The notes under the pieces: model-generated
Told to the model about the DNA's origin: nothing
Database searches by the model: none
Seen by the model: the letters and a program-made list of their open reading frames with translations, nothing else
In this document: positions 57,081 through 64,000 of the stretch, piece by piece
How positions within the stretch are numbered: position 1 is the first letter of the stretch
Layout of the letters: each line of letters starts with the position of its first letter
Made by a program: the position numbers and the translations under genes
Assembly: GCA_963707275.1 (NCBI GenBank)
Contig: CAVPPH010000010.1
Coordinates: 186,001-250,000 of the forward strand
Direction: 5' to 3'
Source: JACKBK01 sp963707275
GTDB lineage: Bacteria; Chloroflexota; Anaerolineae; JAAEKA01
Length of the DNA stretch: 64,000 bases

Positions 57081-57734
57081 ATGTTGACCAAAACCAGCCG
57101 CCAGATTGTGTTAGCTTCCCGTTCGCCGCGCCGAAAGGAACTGCTGGCGCGCCTCGACATTGAATTTACGGTTGACACCGCTGACATCGACGAGTCGCAG
57201 CGGCCCGGTGAGACGCCTGAGGCGCTGGTGCAACGGCTGGCGCGTGAGAAGGCGCAGGCAGTGGCGGCACGCTGGCCAGATCGTGTCGTGCTGGGCGCGG
57301 ACACCGTGGTCGTCGTGGACGGGGCGGTGCTGGGCAAGCCGACTGGCGCATCCGAGGCGACCGTGATGCTGCGCAGCTTGCGCAGCCGAGGGCATCGCGT
57401 GCTCAGTGCTGTCTATGCGTGCGATGCTGCCGGCGAATTGGAAGCGGGCGCGTTGAATGAGACGGTGGTAACCATGCGCGATTACAGCGACGACGAAATC
57501 GCCGCCTATATCGCCAGCGGCGATCCGATGGACAAGGCTGGTGCGTATGCGATCCAGAGCCGTGACTTCGCGCCGGTCGCACGTATCGGAGGCTGCTACA
57601 GCGGCGTGATGGGGTTTCCGCTGGCCGACGTGGGGGCAGTGCTGCGGGCAGTGGGTGTGACCGCTCCGGACGACATCGTAGCCGTTTGCCGGCAGTTCGC
57701 GGATCGCTGCTGCCAGCAGAGCTTCGAATATTAG
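57081..57734 (+). CDS. maf: Maf-family nucleoside triphosphate pyrophosphatase
   Basis: An intact 217-residue Maf protein. It has the N-terminal IVLASRSPRRKELLARL (substrate loop SxSPRR), DESQRPGETPEALVQRLA, REKAQAVAA with the catalytic Lys, VLGADTVVVVDGAVLGKP (general-base Asp) and DPMDKAGAYAIQ. Maf enzymes hydrolyse dTTP, UTP, CTP or modified nucleotides, and are linked to septum arrest. The residues after SRDFAPVARIGGCYSGVMG suggest the dTTP/UTP subgroup, but not firmly. Confidence 0.93.
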   Translation: MLTKTSRQIVLASRSPRRKELLARLDIEFTVDTADIDESQRPGETPEALVQRLAREKAQAVAARWPDRVVLGADTVVVVDGAVLGKPTGASEATVMLRSLRSRGHRVLSAVYACDAAGELEAGALNETVVTMRDYSDDEIAAYIASGDPMDKAGAYAIQSRDFAPVARIGGCYSGVMGFPLADVGAVLRAVGVTAPDDIVAVCRQFADRCCQQSFEY

Positions 57735-58228
57735 ACAGACGATCCACGCCCTGCTTGCCAGTGGTTGATCCTGCTTTGATAACAGCCCATCACCGCTTGG
57801 GCCGGTCTCCGACCGAGTCCCACCGTTTTCATCCATCTGAGCGTCGGCGGGCCAGCGAGGCGCCTGAACTCAACAAAACAGCGCGTCATTAGTTACACCT
57901 GCCTTGACGGACGGTGCCAGGGTTGCGAGCTATCTGCGGCGAAGTGTTCTTTCTACTTAGGACGCGTCTATCAATTAGTTACCGCTTTGGCCGGTCTCCT
58001 GACCGAGCCAACACCGGAAAGTTATTTGTGGACGCGTCCTTAGCCGGAGAGACTGCTTCGGCGCCCGCGGCCTCGCAGTGACATTTTCATCCATGGTTGT
58101 GCGCAACGCGCATGATCGTCTCGGTTGGAACAACGGAAAAATGGAAGAACATACGCTTGACCAGGGTCTTGAAATCCGCTATCATGATCACACAATCCCT
58201 GTTTCAGCAACGACACAAGGAGGCTCCG
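57735..58228. repeat. 494-base spacer made of repeat words, with MITE copy 2
   Basis: No convincing gene lies here. The stretch contains GGGCCGGTCTCCGACCGAG at about 57797-57815, the 75-bp element copy 2 at 57961-58035 (CCGCTTTGGCCGGTCT and ACACCGGAAAG between GACGCGTC boundaries), and a remnant of the CATTGCGAG family (GGCCTCGCAGTGACATTTTC) near 58068-58087. The last 100 bases probably carry the promoter of the STAS-like gene, whose Shine-Dalgarno AAGGAGG is at 58217-58223. Confidence 0.7.
57961..58035 (+). repeat. 75-bp dispersed MITE-like element, copy 2
   Basis: A gap-free match to 3394-3468 in the opposite orientation, about 84% identical. The outer ends are GACGCGTC (57961-57968) and GGACGCGTCC (58030-58039), so the unit is bounded by copies of a self-complementary word. 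The middle carries GGCCGGTCTCCTGACCGAGCC-like imperfect dyad symmetry. The two copies are about 54.5 kb apart. Confidence 0.8.
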
Positions 58229-58597
58229 ATGTTTGAAATTCTACCCGAGAGCAGCGACACGTGTATCGGCTTCAAGATCAGCGGTAAAGTGTCGGCAGAA
58301 GACTATCGGCAGCTTATGCCGCGGCTGGACGGAGCCATCGCGACCCACGGGAAGATCAACCTGCTGATCGTGGTGGAAGACTTCGACGGGTACGATGGCC
58401 TCGACGCTGCCAAGGCCGATCTTCACTTTGGCACCAATGAGTACCGGAAGGTCGAAAGAGCGGCCTTCGTCGGCGACGGCAAGTGGATGGCGCGCCTGGT
58501 CAAGGTCATGGACCCCGTTACCCGCCACACCCACGAGCGATCGTTCACGCCCGACCAGATCGACGAAGCCTGGGCGTGGATCAAAGATCATGCCTGA
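58229..58597 (+). CDS. SpoIIAA-like (STAS/SEC14-related) protein
   Basis: A 122-residue protein from ATG 58229, with Shine-Dalgarno AAGGAGG ending five bases before it. The alternating pattern CIGFKISGKVSAEDYRQL, INLLIVVEDFDGYDGLDAAK and RKVERAAFVGDGKWMARLVK matches the SpoIIAA-like fold with a STAS-type sheet. The family is small and soluble and is often found near membrane or stress genes; its ligand is unknown. It is 62 bases upstream of the arylsulfatase and in the same direction, so the two are probably co-transcribed. Confidence 0.8.
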   Translation: MFEILPESSDTCIGFKISGKVSAEDYRQLMPRLDGAIATHGKINLLIVVEDFDGYDGLDAAKADLHFGTNEYRKVERAAFVGDGKWMARLVKVMDPVTRHTHERSFTPDQIDEAWAWIKDHA

Positions 58598-58659
58598 CGA
58601 GCGGGTTCTGGCATAGAACTACGAAAAATCTGCATTCACATTCAAAGGAGAAAAACTCA

Positions 58660-61014
58660 ATGGCATTGACAGAATACCAGCCCGGTTCCGCCTTCCCCGG
58701 CGTGATCGGGCGCACGTTCGACGTCTCAACGCCCGCGTGGCCAAAGCCGCTTCGGGCAAATGAAGGCGCGCCCAACGTGTTGTTCATCATCCTGGACGAC
58801 ACCGGCTTTGGCCAGCTTGGCTGCTACGGCAGTCCAATCAACACGCCCAATATCGACACCCTGGCGCAGAACGGCCTGGCCTACAGCAACATGCACACCA
58901 CGGCGCTCTGCTCGCCGACGCGCACGTGCATTCTCACCGGCCGCAACCACCACTCCAACGCGATGGCCTGCATCACCGAGGGGTCCACCGGCTACCCCGG
59001 CAGCAACGGCAACATCCCCTTCGAGAATGGCTTCCTCTCCGAGATGCTCTTGCAGCACGGCTACAACACCTACGCCATCGGCAAGTGGCACCTGACGCCG
59101 GCCGACCAGATCTCGGCGGCGGGGCCTTATGACCGCTGGCCGCTGGGCCGCGGCTTCGAGCGTTTCTACGGCTTTCTGGGCGGTGAGACGCACCAGTACT
59201 ACCCGGAACTGGTCTACGACAACCATCAGGTCGAACCGCCCAAGACGCCGGAGGAAGGCTATCACCTCACCGAGGATCTGGTCGACAAGGCCATCAGCTT
59301 CATCGCCGACGCCAAGCAGGTCGCGCCCACGAAGCCGTTCTTCATGTACTTCTGCACCGGCGCGATGCACGCCCCGCACCACGTGCCCAAGGAATGGGCC
59401 GACGCCTACAAGGGCCAGTTCGACGACGGCTGGGACGCCTATCGCGAGAAGACCTTCGCCCGCCAGAAACGGCTGGGCATCATCCCGGCGGACGCGGAGC
59501 TGTCGCGCCACGATCCCGACGTCAAGCCGTGGGACCAGTGCTCGGCGGACGAGAAGAAGCTCTACGCGCGCATGATGGAGGTCTTCGCCGGCTTCCTGAC
59601 CCACACCGACCACCACATCGGCCGGCTGCTGGAGTTCCTCAAGGAAACCGGCCAATTCGACAACACGCTGATCATGGTGCTTTCAGACAACGGCGCCAGC
59701 TCGGAAGGCGGCCCGACCGGTTCGGTCAACGAAAACCTCTTCTTCAACAACGTGCCCGAATCGCTGGAGGCCAATCTGGCGGCCATCGACAAGTTGGGCG
59801 GGCCCGACAACTTCAACCACTACGCCTGGGGCTGGACGTGGGCCGGCAACACGCCGTTCCGCCGCTGGAAACGTGAGACCTACCGCGGCGGCATCAGCGA
59901 CCCGTTCGTGGTCCACTGGCCGAAGGGCATCGCAGCCGCCGGCCAGATACGCACGCAATATGCGCACGCCATCGACATGGTCCCCACGGTGCTGGATGCG
60001 CTGGGTTTGCAACCGCCGACCAGCATCAAGGGTGTCACGCAGTCGTCTGTCGAGGGCGTCAGCCTGGCGCACACCTTCGAGGATCCGCTGACAGCGTCGA
60101 AGCATACCACCCAGTACTTCGAGATGATGGGCCACCGGTCGATCTATCACGACGGCTGGCGCGCGGTCTGCCCCTGGCCGGGACCGTCCTTCAGCGAAGC
60201 CGGTCTGTTCTTCGGCGCACCGATCCCGGCCGACCGGCTGACCGAGCTGGACGCCACGGCCTGGGAGCTGTATCACGTCGAGGAAGACTGGGCCGAAAAC
60301 CACAACGTGGCGGCCGACAACCGCGCCAAACTGATCGAGATGATCGGCACGTGGTATGTGGAGGCCGGCAAGTACAACGTGCTGCCGGTGGACGGCCGCG
60401 GCGTTGCACGCTTCGCTGATGAACGCCCGCAGATCACTGCCGACCGTACCAGCTACACCTTCTACCCGCACACGCAGGCTGTCCCGTTCAATGCCGGGCC
60501 GCGACTGCTGAACCGTACACACAGCATCACCGCGGACGTGGAAGTTCCCGAAGGCCGGGCTGACGGCGCGCTGGTCTCCTTTGGCGGGACCGACGGCGGC
60601 TACTCGTTCTACATCCAGGACAACAAGCTGCAATACGTGCAGAACTACGTCGCGCGCGACTACCTGCATGTCAGAGCCAGCGACCCCGTGCCGGCCGGAC
60701 GCCATGAACTGCGCTTCGAGTTCGAGGTCACCGGGCCGCCCGACTTCGCCAAGGGCAAGGGCACACCCGGCCGCGCGCAGCTTTACATCGACGGCAAGCT
60801 GGCCGGCCAGGCCGAGTTCCCGCACACCACACCGTTGAGCCTCGGTCTGACGGGCGGCATCACCGTAGGCGCCGACCCCGGCGCGCCGGCCGCGCCCTTC
60901 TACAAGTCGCCCTTCGAGTTCCCTGGCAAGATCCACAGCGTCACCTTCGACCTGAGTGGCGACGTGATCAGCGACGACGAAGCCGAGATGCGCCGCATCA
61001 TGGCACGGCAGTAA
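58660..61014 (+). CDS. Large arylsulfatase (type I, formylglycine-dependent)
   Basis: An intact 784-residue sulfatase. The start ATG 58660 follows AAAGGAGAA. Metal Asp residues lie in VLFIILDDTGFGQLGCYG, the modified Cys in TTALCSPTRTCILTGRNHH, the next metal site in MVLSDNGASSEGGPTGS, and the conserved lysine in AIGKWHLTP. After residue 600 a C-terminal beta domain follows, with SFGGTDGGYSFYIQDNKLQY. The closest group from memory is the large arylsulfatases (AtsA-like) of actinobacteria and Pseudomonas. No signal peptide is seen, so it may be cytoplasmic. It has no frameshift, unlike most genes here. Confidence 0.92.
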   Translation: MALTEYQPGSAFPGVIGRTFDVSTPAWPKPLRANEGAPNVLFIILDDTGFGQLGCYGSPINTPNIDTLAQNGLAYSNMHTTALCSPTRTCILTGRNHHSNAMACITEGSTGYPGSNGNIPFENGFLSEMLLQHGYNTYAIGKWHLTPADQISAAGPYDRWPLGRGFERFYGFLGGETHQYYPELVYDNHQVEPPKTPEEGYHLTEDLVDKAISFIADAKQVAPTKPFFMYFCTGAMHAPHHVPKEWADAYKGQFDDGWDAYREKTFARQKRLGIIPADAELSRHDPDVKPWDQCSADEKKLYARMMEVFAGFLTHTDHHIGRLLEFLKETGQFDNTLIMVLSDNGASSEGGPTGSVNENLFFNNVPESLEANLAAIDKLGGPDNFNHYAWGWTWAGNTPFRRWKRETYRGGISDPFVVHWPKGIAAAGQIRTQYAHAIDMVPTVLDALGLQPPTSIKGVTQSSVEGVSLAHTFEDPLTASKHTTQYFEMMGHRSIYHDGWRAVCPWPGPSFSEAGLFFGAPIPADRLTELDATAWELYHVEEDWAENHNVAADNRAKLIEMIGTWYVEAGKYNVLPVDGRGVARFADERPQITADRTSYTFYPHTQAVPFNAGPRLLNRTHSITADVEVPEGRADGALVSFGGTDGGYSFYIQDNKLQYVQNYVARDYLHVRASDPVPAGRHELRFEFEVTGPPDFAKGKGTPGRAQLYIDGKLAGQAEFPHTTPLSLGLTGGITVGADPGAPAAPFYKSPFEFPGKIHSVTFDLSGDVISDDEAEMRRIMARQ

Positions 61015-61022
61015 CGTTTCGC

Positions 61023-61055
61023 AGGACTGGCAGTCCTCCGAGGACTGCCAGTCCT
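61023..61055. terminator. Perfect hairpin after the arylsulfatase gene
   Basis: AGGACTGGCAGTCCT (61023-61037) and AGGACTGCCAGTCCT (61041-61055) form a 15-base-pair perfect stem with loop CCG. Each arm is also nearly palindromic and belongs to the AGGACTGACAGTCCT family at 35921-35984. It starts 8 bases after the stop codon and probably acts as a terminator; only CCTTTCCC follows, not a clear T-run. Confidence 0.75.
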
Positions 61056-61112
61056 TTCCCTTCCCCACAGACCGGCTTGCGTCGAACCCTCAATCCCGCT
61101 ATCATATCGGCC

Positions 61113-61274
61113 ATGCCACCCACCCTCACCCCGCAAGCCTTCGTCGCCAAATGGCGCCGTTCGGAACTCAAGGAAAGCGCGGCCGACCGCGAGCACTTTA
61201 TCGACCTCTGCCGGCTGATCGGCCACGCGACGCCGGCCGAGGCCGGTCCAGCCGAATTCTTCCTCCCGGTATAA
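61113..61274 (+). pseudogene. N-terminal remnant of a class I SAM-dependent DNA methyltransferase
   Basis: From ATG 61113, PPTLTPQAFVAKWRRSELKE and REHFIDLCRLIGHATPAEAG is the characteristic opening of the large DNA methyltransferases of type IIG or related restriction systems (usual pattern TPxxFVxKWxxxxLKE, HFxDLCxLxGxxTP). After about 46 residues the match stops and the frame ends at TAA 61272. The expected 900 or so residues, with the NPPF methylation motif, are absent. The matching C-terminal end lies at 62442-62708. Confidence 0.7.
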
Positions 61275-61282
61275 ACGTGGAA

Positions 61283-62201
61283 ATGCGCAACCTAAACGAA
61301 CTCATTGAATTTTTGCAGACAAAGATGTCTATGAGCGAGGTGTATCAACCGGCGATCATACTATATCTTCTTCAACAAGGCGGGGAGGCTGAAAGGGATG
61401 AACTCGCCCGCATTCTTAGCGGATACGATGAATCCGTGCTCGAATACTATCGCGGTATTGTTATGCGATGGCCCAAGCGCACACTGGAAAAACACGGAGT
61501 TATTGCCTACGACCGACATCGTCAAGTTTTCACACTCAGCTTTGATGTTTCAGATACGGGTTTGGTCGAAACGGCAAAAGAAATCTGTGTCGAAAAAATC
61601 AAGAGTTGGATCCAGAAGCGGGCTAGCACTGACCAAGAAACCGGCATAGACGCTGTCCAAGAGATATCGCGTACTTAAGGCTGCAATGGGGAAGTGCGAG
61701 CTTTGTGGCGTGTCTTCCAAAATTTCACCAATCGACATTGATCATATAGTTCCCCGCAACTGGGCAGATAAGCAAGGCTTTATCTCCAAAGATGGAGTTC
61801 GGATGCATCTGGATGACGAACGCAACCTTCAGGCACTTTGCTTTCGCTGCAATCGAGCAAAACGCGATAACGATGCATCTGATTTCCGACTTCGCCCGAG
61901 CAAACTCGTCCGAGATCGCATTCCTGCCATCATTCTGGAATCGGGAAGAATACCAGTAACAAGACAGGTTGACGGTAAACAACTTCTAGAGTTACTAATG
62001 GGGAAGCTGATCGAAGAACATGCTGAACTGATCCAGCACCCGTCGCTTGAGGAAGTTGTCGACATGATCGAAGTTCTTGTTGCCGTGTCCAGTTCGCTTG
62101 GTTACTCGGAAAAGCAGACGTTCGACTATTTGCAGGACAAGCGTCTAGAGCGCGGGGGATTTGAAACTGGTACAGTACTTGTTTCCGTCTCCGTCAGGTA
62201 A
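61283..62201 (+). CDS. Winged-helix / HNH endonuclease / MazG-like pyrophosphohydrolase fusion (one frameshift)
   Basis: Read across one indel near 61655, the protein has about 306 residues. Residues 1-120 (SMSEVYQPAIILYLLQQGG, LEYYRGIVMRWPKRTLEKHG) are winged-helix-like. LSKRYRVLKAAMGKCELCG enters an HNH domain with CELCG, PIDIDHIVPRNWAD and NLQALCFRCNRAKRD (zinc cysteines and catalytic His). Then KLVRDRIPAIILESG, EEHAELIQHPSLEEVVDMIE (EExxE..ExxD metal motif) and YLQDKRLERGGF form an all-alpha MazG/PRA-PH NTP pyrophosphohydrolase. The combination suggests a defence or nucleotide-cleansing role. Uncorrected, the frame ends at 61678 and a second one begins at 61686. Confidence 0.75.
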
Positions 62202-62223
62202 TTCTATTCCGCAGGAGGGGTGC

Positions 62224-62430
62224 GTGCTACCAAAAGGTTATGTATGTCGATGCGGACAATTCAATGAATTCCCAGCGTGGGTGTATGCTCATTGGGACAT
62301 TCTTGTTGACCATCAGTGCGACTGCGGAATCCAAGCGCGGTTAGTTTCTGGCAAGGTTCTTAGCTTTCGACATTCGTATCAGGAGATCACGGTGCCGACA
62401 CGAGCCACGACGTTGAATGATACGAATTAG
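62224..62430 (+). CDS. Small Cys-rich (zinc-ribbon-like) protein downstream of the HNH-MazG gene
   Basis: From GTG 62224, preceded by AGGAGG at 62213-62218, 68 residues: GYVCRCGQFNEFPAW near the start and HQCDCGIQARLVSGKV in the middle give two C-x-C pairs about 27 residues apart, likely one zinc site. An upstream TTG at 62161 would add 21 residues but overlaps the HNH-MazG gene. I do not recognise the family. Its position, direction and GC link it to the cassette. Confidence 0.6.
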   Translation: MLPKGYVCRCGQFNEFPAWVYAHWDILVDHQCDCGIQARLVSGKVLSFRHSYQEITVPTRATTLNDTN

Positions 62431-62441
62431 CAAGTATGTAG

Positions 62442-62708
62442 CTTCTCCCATCAGGACCTGCGGCCGCGCGCGAGCTGGTGCAACTGCGCGACGCGTGGCT
62501 CAATCCACCCGGCGCGTCCGAAGCTGAACTGAAGAAGCGCACGCTGACCAACCTGTACAACGCGCGCCCGGCCTGGCTGGACAACATTCACAGCAAACTG
62601 GACGCGGCCGTGTTTGCTGCCTACGGCTGGCCGGCTGACCTGAGCGACGAGGAAATACTGGAGCGGCTGCTGGCGCTGAACTTGGCGCGGGCGGGCGAGC
62701 CGGTCTGA
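62442..62708 (+). pseudogene. C-terminal remnant of the DNA methyltransferase
   Basis: The frame is open from 62442 to the stop at 62706-62708. It reads ARELVQLRDAWLNPPGASE, KKRTLTNLYNARPAWLDNIH and LDAAVFAAYGWPADLSDEEI, ending LLALNLARAGEPV. This is the C-terminal segment of the same large methyltransferase family whose N-terminus lies at 61113. GC returns to the local high value here. It has no good start of its own. Confidence 0.75.
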
Positions 62709-62869
62709 CGGGGCATAACCCTTTGCCTGTGCACAAGTTCTGTGCATAATTGACGGGAACAAAGGTCGTCTGCAAAACGCGTATCTGGCATCATATGTCG
62801 CCGGTTCTGTCGCCCGCCACCTGTCCGGGGAGCGGCATCTTTGCACCACCCCATCGATGGAGAACGTTC

Positions 62870-64000
62870 ATGACCAACTCTGAAGCAGCGGCACAACTGC
62901 CGGACCAGGCGGGCGATGCTGAGCAGCCAACCTCCCGGCTGACCATCGGGCGCATCCTGTTTATTGCACTGATCGTCGGGCTGTTCGCGGTTGTCTGGCT
63001 GGCAAGCTACTCCCAGCTTAACTCGCTGATCTGGGACAACGATTTTGTCGTCAGCAACCGCTGGATGATCCCGGTGGGTGTGATGTTCTTCTCGCTGCTG
63101 GTGGGCCTGGTTGGAAAATACATGCACGCGCCCAACATGATCGAAGGCAGCCCCGTTGAAGCCATGGCTGCGGGCGACACCACGGGCTACAAATCTTTCT
63201 GGGGAGCGCTGCTCAGTTCGTTCTTCTCCCTGGTTTCCGGCGCCAGCGTCGGTCCTGAGGGGCCGCTGGGCGTGCTGGCCGTCTATGTCTCTGAATGGCT
63301 GTCAGTCAAGCTCAAGCTGGCCAAGAACGCATTCATCCCCGCCAGCCTGGCAGGCATGAGTTCCGCCTACAACGGGCTGATTGGCAACCCACTGTTCGCT
63401 GCGCTCTTTGCCAGCGAGATCAGCGGCGGCAAAGGCGGCTTGCCGATGGTGGCGTCCAACCTGGCTGCCGGCGCCGTGGGCTATCTGCTCTTCACCCTGT
63501 TGAATGTTCCACCCTTCGCCGGCTTCCTGTTCGAAGGCGAGCCGGTGACCCTGAACCTGCAGATGGTGCTCTGGGCGATCATTCTCGGCGCCATCGGCGG
63601 GGCGGTAGCCGTTTACATCGGCGCCGCCATGCGCGTCGTGGGCGGCCTGATGGCACGCTTCGCAGGCCGGTTCATGTTGCGAGTGCTGGTGGCGGGCGCA
63701 ATCGTCAGCGTGGTCTGCTACTTTATTCCCAACCTCATGTTTTCCGGTGAAGACACGATCCACGCGATCATCGACAATGCGGCGCAGGTTGGCATCCCGA
63801 TGCTGCTGTTGATGGCAATGCTTAAGCCCTTGCTGCTGGCCATATCGTTCAAGGGCGGCTTTCTGGGCGGCCCCATCTTTCCATCGCTTTTTAGCGCCAC
63901 CATGCTGGCGCTGGCTGTCGGTTTGCTGTTTCCGAACGTGCCGGTAGAAATCCTCGTCGCGTGCGCTGGAGCAGGGGTTATCGCGTTGGTACTGAAAGCG
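62870..64000 (+). CDS. ClC-family chloride channel/antiporter, cut by the window end
   Basis: The frame is open from ATG 62870 to the last base, 377 codons without a stop. After a soluble start of about 25 residues, spans follow: RILFIALIVGLFAVVWLAS and WMIPVGVMFFSLLVGLVG. The selectivity motif SGASVGPEGPLGVLAVY (GxEGP) and FKGGFLGGPIFPSLFSATM (GGxFxPxL) are the two diagnostic ClC motifs. It lacks the gating-glutamate segment order of E. coli ClcA in places, so channel or H+/Cl- exchange is undecided. The 161-base spacer upstream shows no other feature. Confidence 0.9.
   Translation, partial: MTNSEAAAQLPDQAGDAEQPTSRLTIGRILFIALIVGLFAVVWLASYSQLNSLIWDNDFVVSNRWMIPVGVMFFSLLVGLVGKYMHAPNMIEGSPVEAMAAGDTTGYKSFWGALLSSFFSLVSGASVGPEGPLGVLAVYVSEWLSVKLKLAKNAFIPASLAGMSSAYNGLIGNPLFAALFASEISGGKGGLPMVASNLAAGAVGYLLFTLLNVPPFAGFLFEGEPVTLNLQMVLWAIILGAIGGAVAVYIGAAMRVVGGLMARFAGRFMLRVLVAGAIVSVVCYFIPNLMFSGEDTIHAIIDNAAQVGIPMLLLMAMLKPLLLAISFKGGFLGGPIFPSLFSATMLALAVGLLFPNVPVEILVACAGAGVIALVLKA

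Larger units (their letters stand above)
61275..62441 (+). other. AT-richer cassette inside the split methyltransferase gene
   Basis: The stretch between the two methyltransferase ends has lower GC: two sampled 60-base lines (61321 and 61741) give 42% and 45%, against 63% in line 60241. It holds two genes in the same direction as the host gene, an HNH-MazG fusion and a small Cys-rich protein. Terminal inverted repeats or a target duplication were not found by eye. It appears to have replaced the methyltransferase core rather than been inserted into an intact one. Confidence 0.6.

Noticed and set aside
57686..57892. A small gene in the repeat-rich spacer after maf
   Set aside because: The frame overlaps the maf 3' end and then reads through the GGTCTCCGACCGAG repeat; it has no Shine-Dalgarno and no domain-like sequence.
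430..61055. CRISPR arrays among the repeats
   Set aside because: None of the repeat words is regularly spaced with unique spacers of constant length, and no cas gene is present.
61113..62708. Homing endonuclease or intein within an intact methyltransferase
   Set aside because: The two methyltransferase ends amount to only about 140 residues, and the core is missing, so this is not a simple insertion into a complete gene. No intein or intron boundary motifs were seen.
62709..62869. A promoter or small RNA in the spacer before the ClC gene
   Set aside because: Short words such as TGTGCACAAG and TGTGCATAATTGA are visible, but no consensus promoter pair or stable stem could be supported.

Overview
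The window is a high-GC bacterial chromosome segment, about 62-65% GC in most lines I sampled. It most resembles a mesophilic or moderately thermophilic Chloroflexota (Anaerolineae/Caldilineae-like) genome or metagenome bin. The basis is recall of families, not a search: a 7TM-GAF-HTH protein without a kinase domain, DUF4058, a SsnA-type amidohydrolase, several URO-D-like methyltransferase homologues, giant secreted NHL-propeller proteins with a terminal LWLPLV-type tail, and spacers full of short palindromic word repeats. No rRNA, tRNA or CRISPR array was seen.

Layout. 1-3345 (+): end of a glucodextranase-type protein, a GNAT acetyltransferase and a 7TM sensor-like protein. 3469-8624 (-): 2H phosphoesterase, HAD phosphatase, DUF427, a peptidase-S51-like/CysRS-tail fusion, a SsnA-like amidohydrolase and a Nudix hydrolase. 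8742-33386 (-): a near-continuous sugar-acid and amino-sugar catabolic cluster. In transcription order this is lacI, oppABCDF-like ABC importer, Gfo/Idh oxidoreductase, cupin, AGE epimerase, sulfatase, nagA, nagB, URO-D-like, NAD-epimerase, URO-D-like, uxaC, uxaE, an SDR mannonate oxidoreductase, a LarA-like Ni racemase/epimerase and an FGGY gluconate-type kinase. A LacI-type palindrome separates lacI from a divergent third URO-D-like gene. 34776-43324: AEC transporter, class IV aminotransferase, parA-parB, PfkB kinase, a membrane glycosyltransferase-like protein, DUF4058 and a D-cysteine desulfhydrase/ACC deaminase homologue. 43345-56975 (-): one secreted protein locus of about 4,500 codons with some 22 NHL-like blades and many Ig-like segments. 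57081-61014 (+): Maf, a SpoIIAA/STAS-like protein and a large arylsulfatase. 61113-62708: two ends of a DNA methyltransferase gene flanking an AT-richer cassette (winged helix-HNH-MazG fusion plus a small Cys-rich protein). 62870-end: a ClC channel.

How the genes fit together. UxaC, UxaE and the SDR would take glucuronate and galacturonate to D-mannonate. No mannonate dehydratase (UxuA) is present; the next two genes are LarA-like and an FGGY gluconokinase-like gene. This suggests a route D-mannonate to D-gluconate (2-epimerase) to 6-phosphogluconate. Sulfatase, NagA, NagB and AGE epimerase add a sulfated amino-sugar branch, so a sulfated uronate/hexosamine polymer such as a glycosaminoglycan is a plausible source.

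Sequence quality. About fifty apparent single-base frameshifts and one in-frame TAG break genes whose frame-corrected translations look normal. I treat most of these as assembly or sequencing errors, give gene limits across the breaks, and state the break positions.
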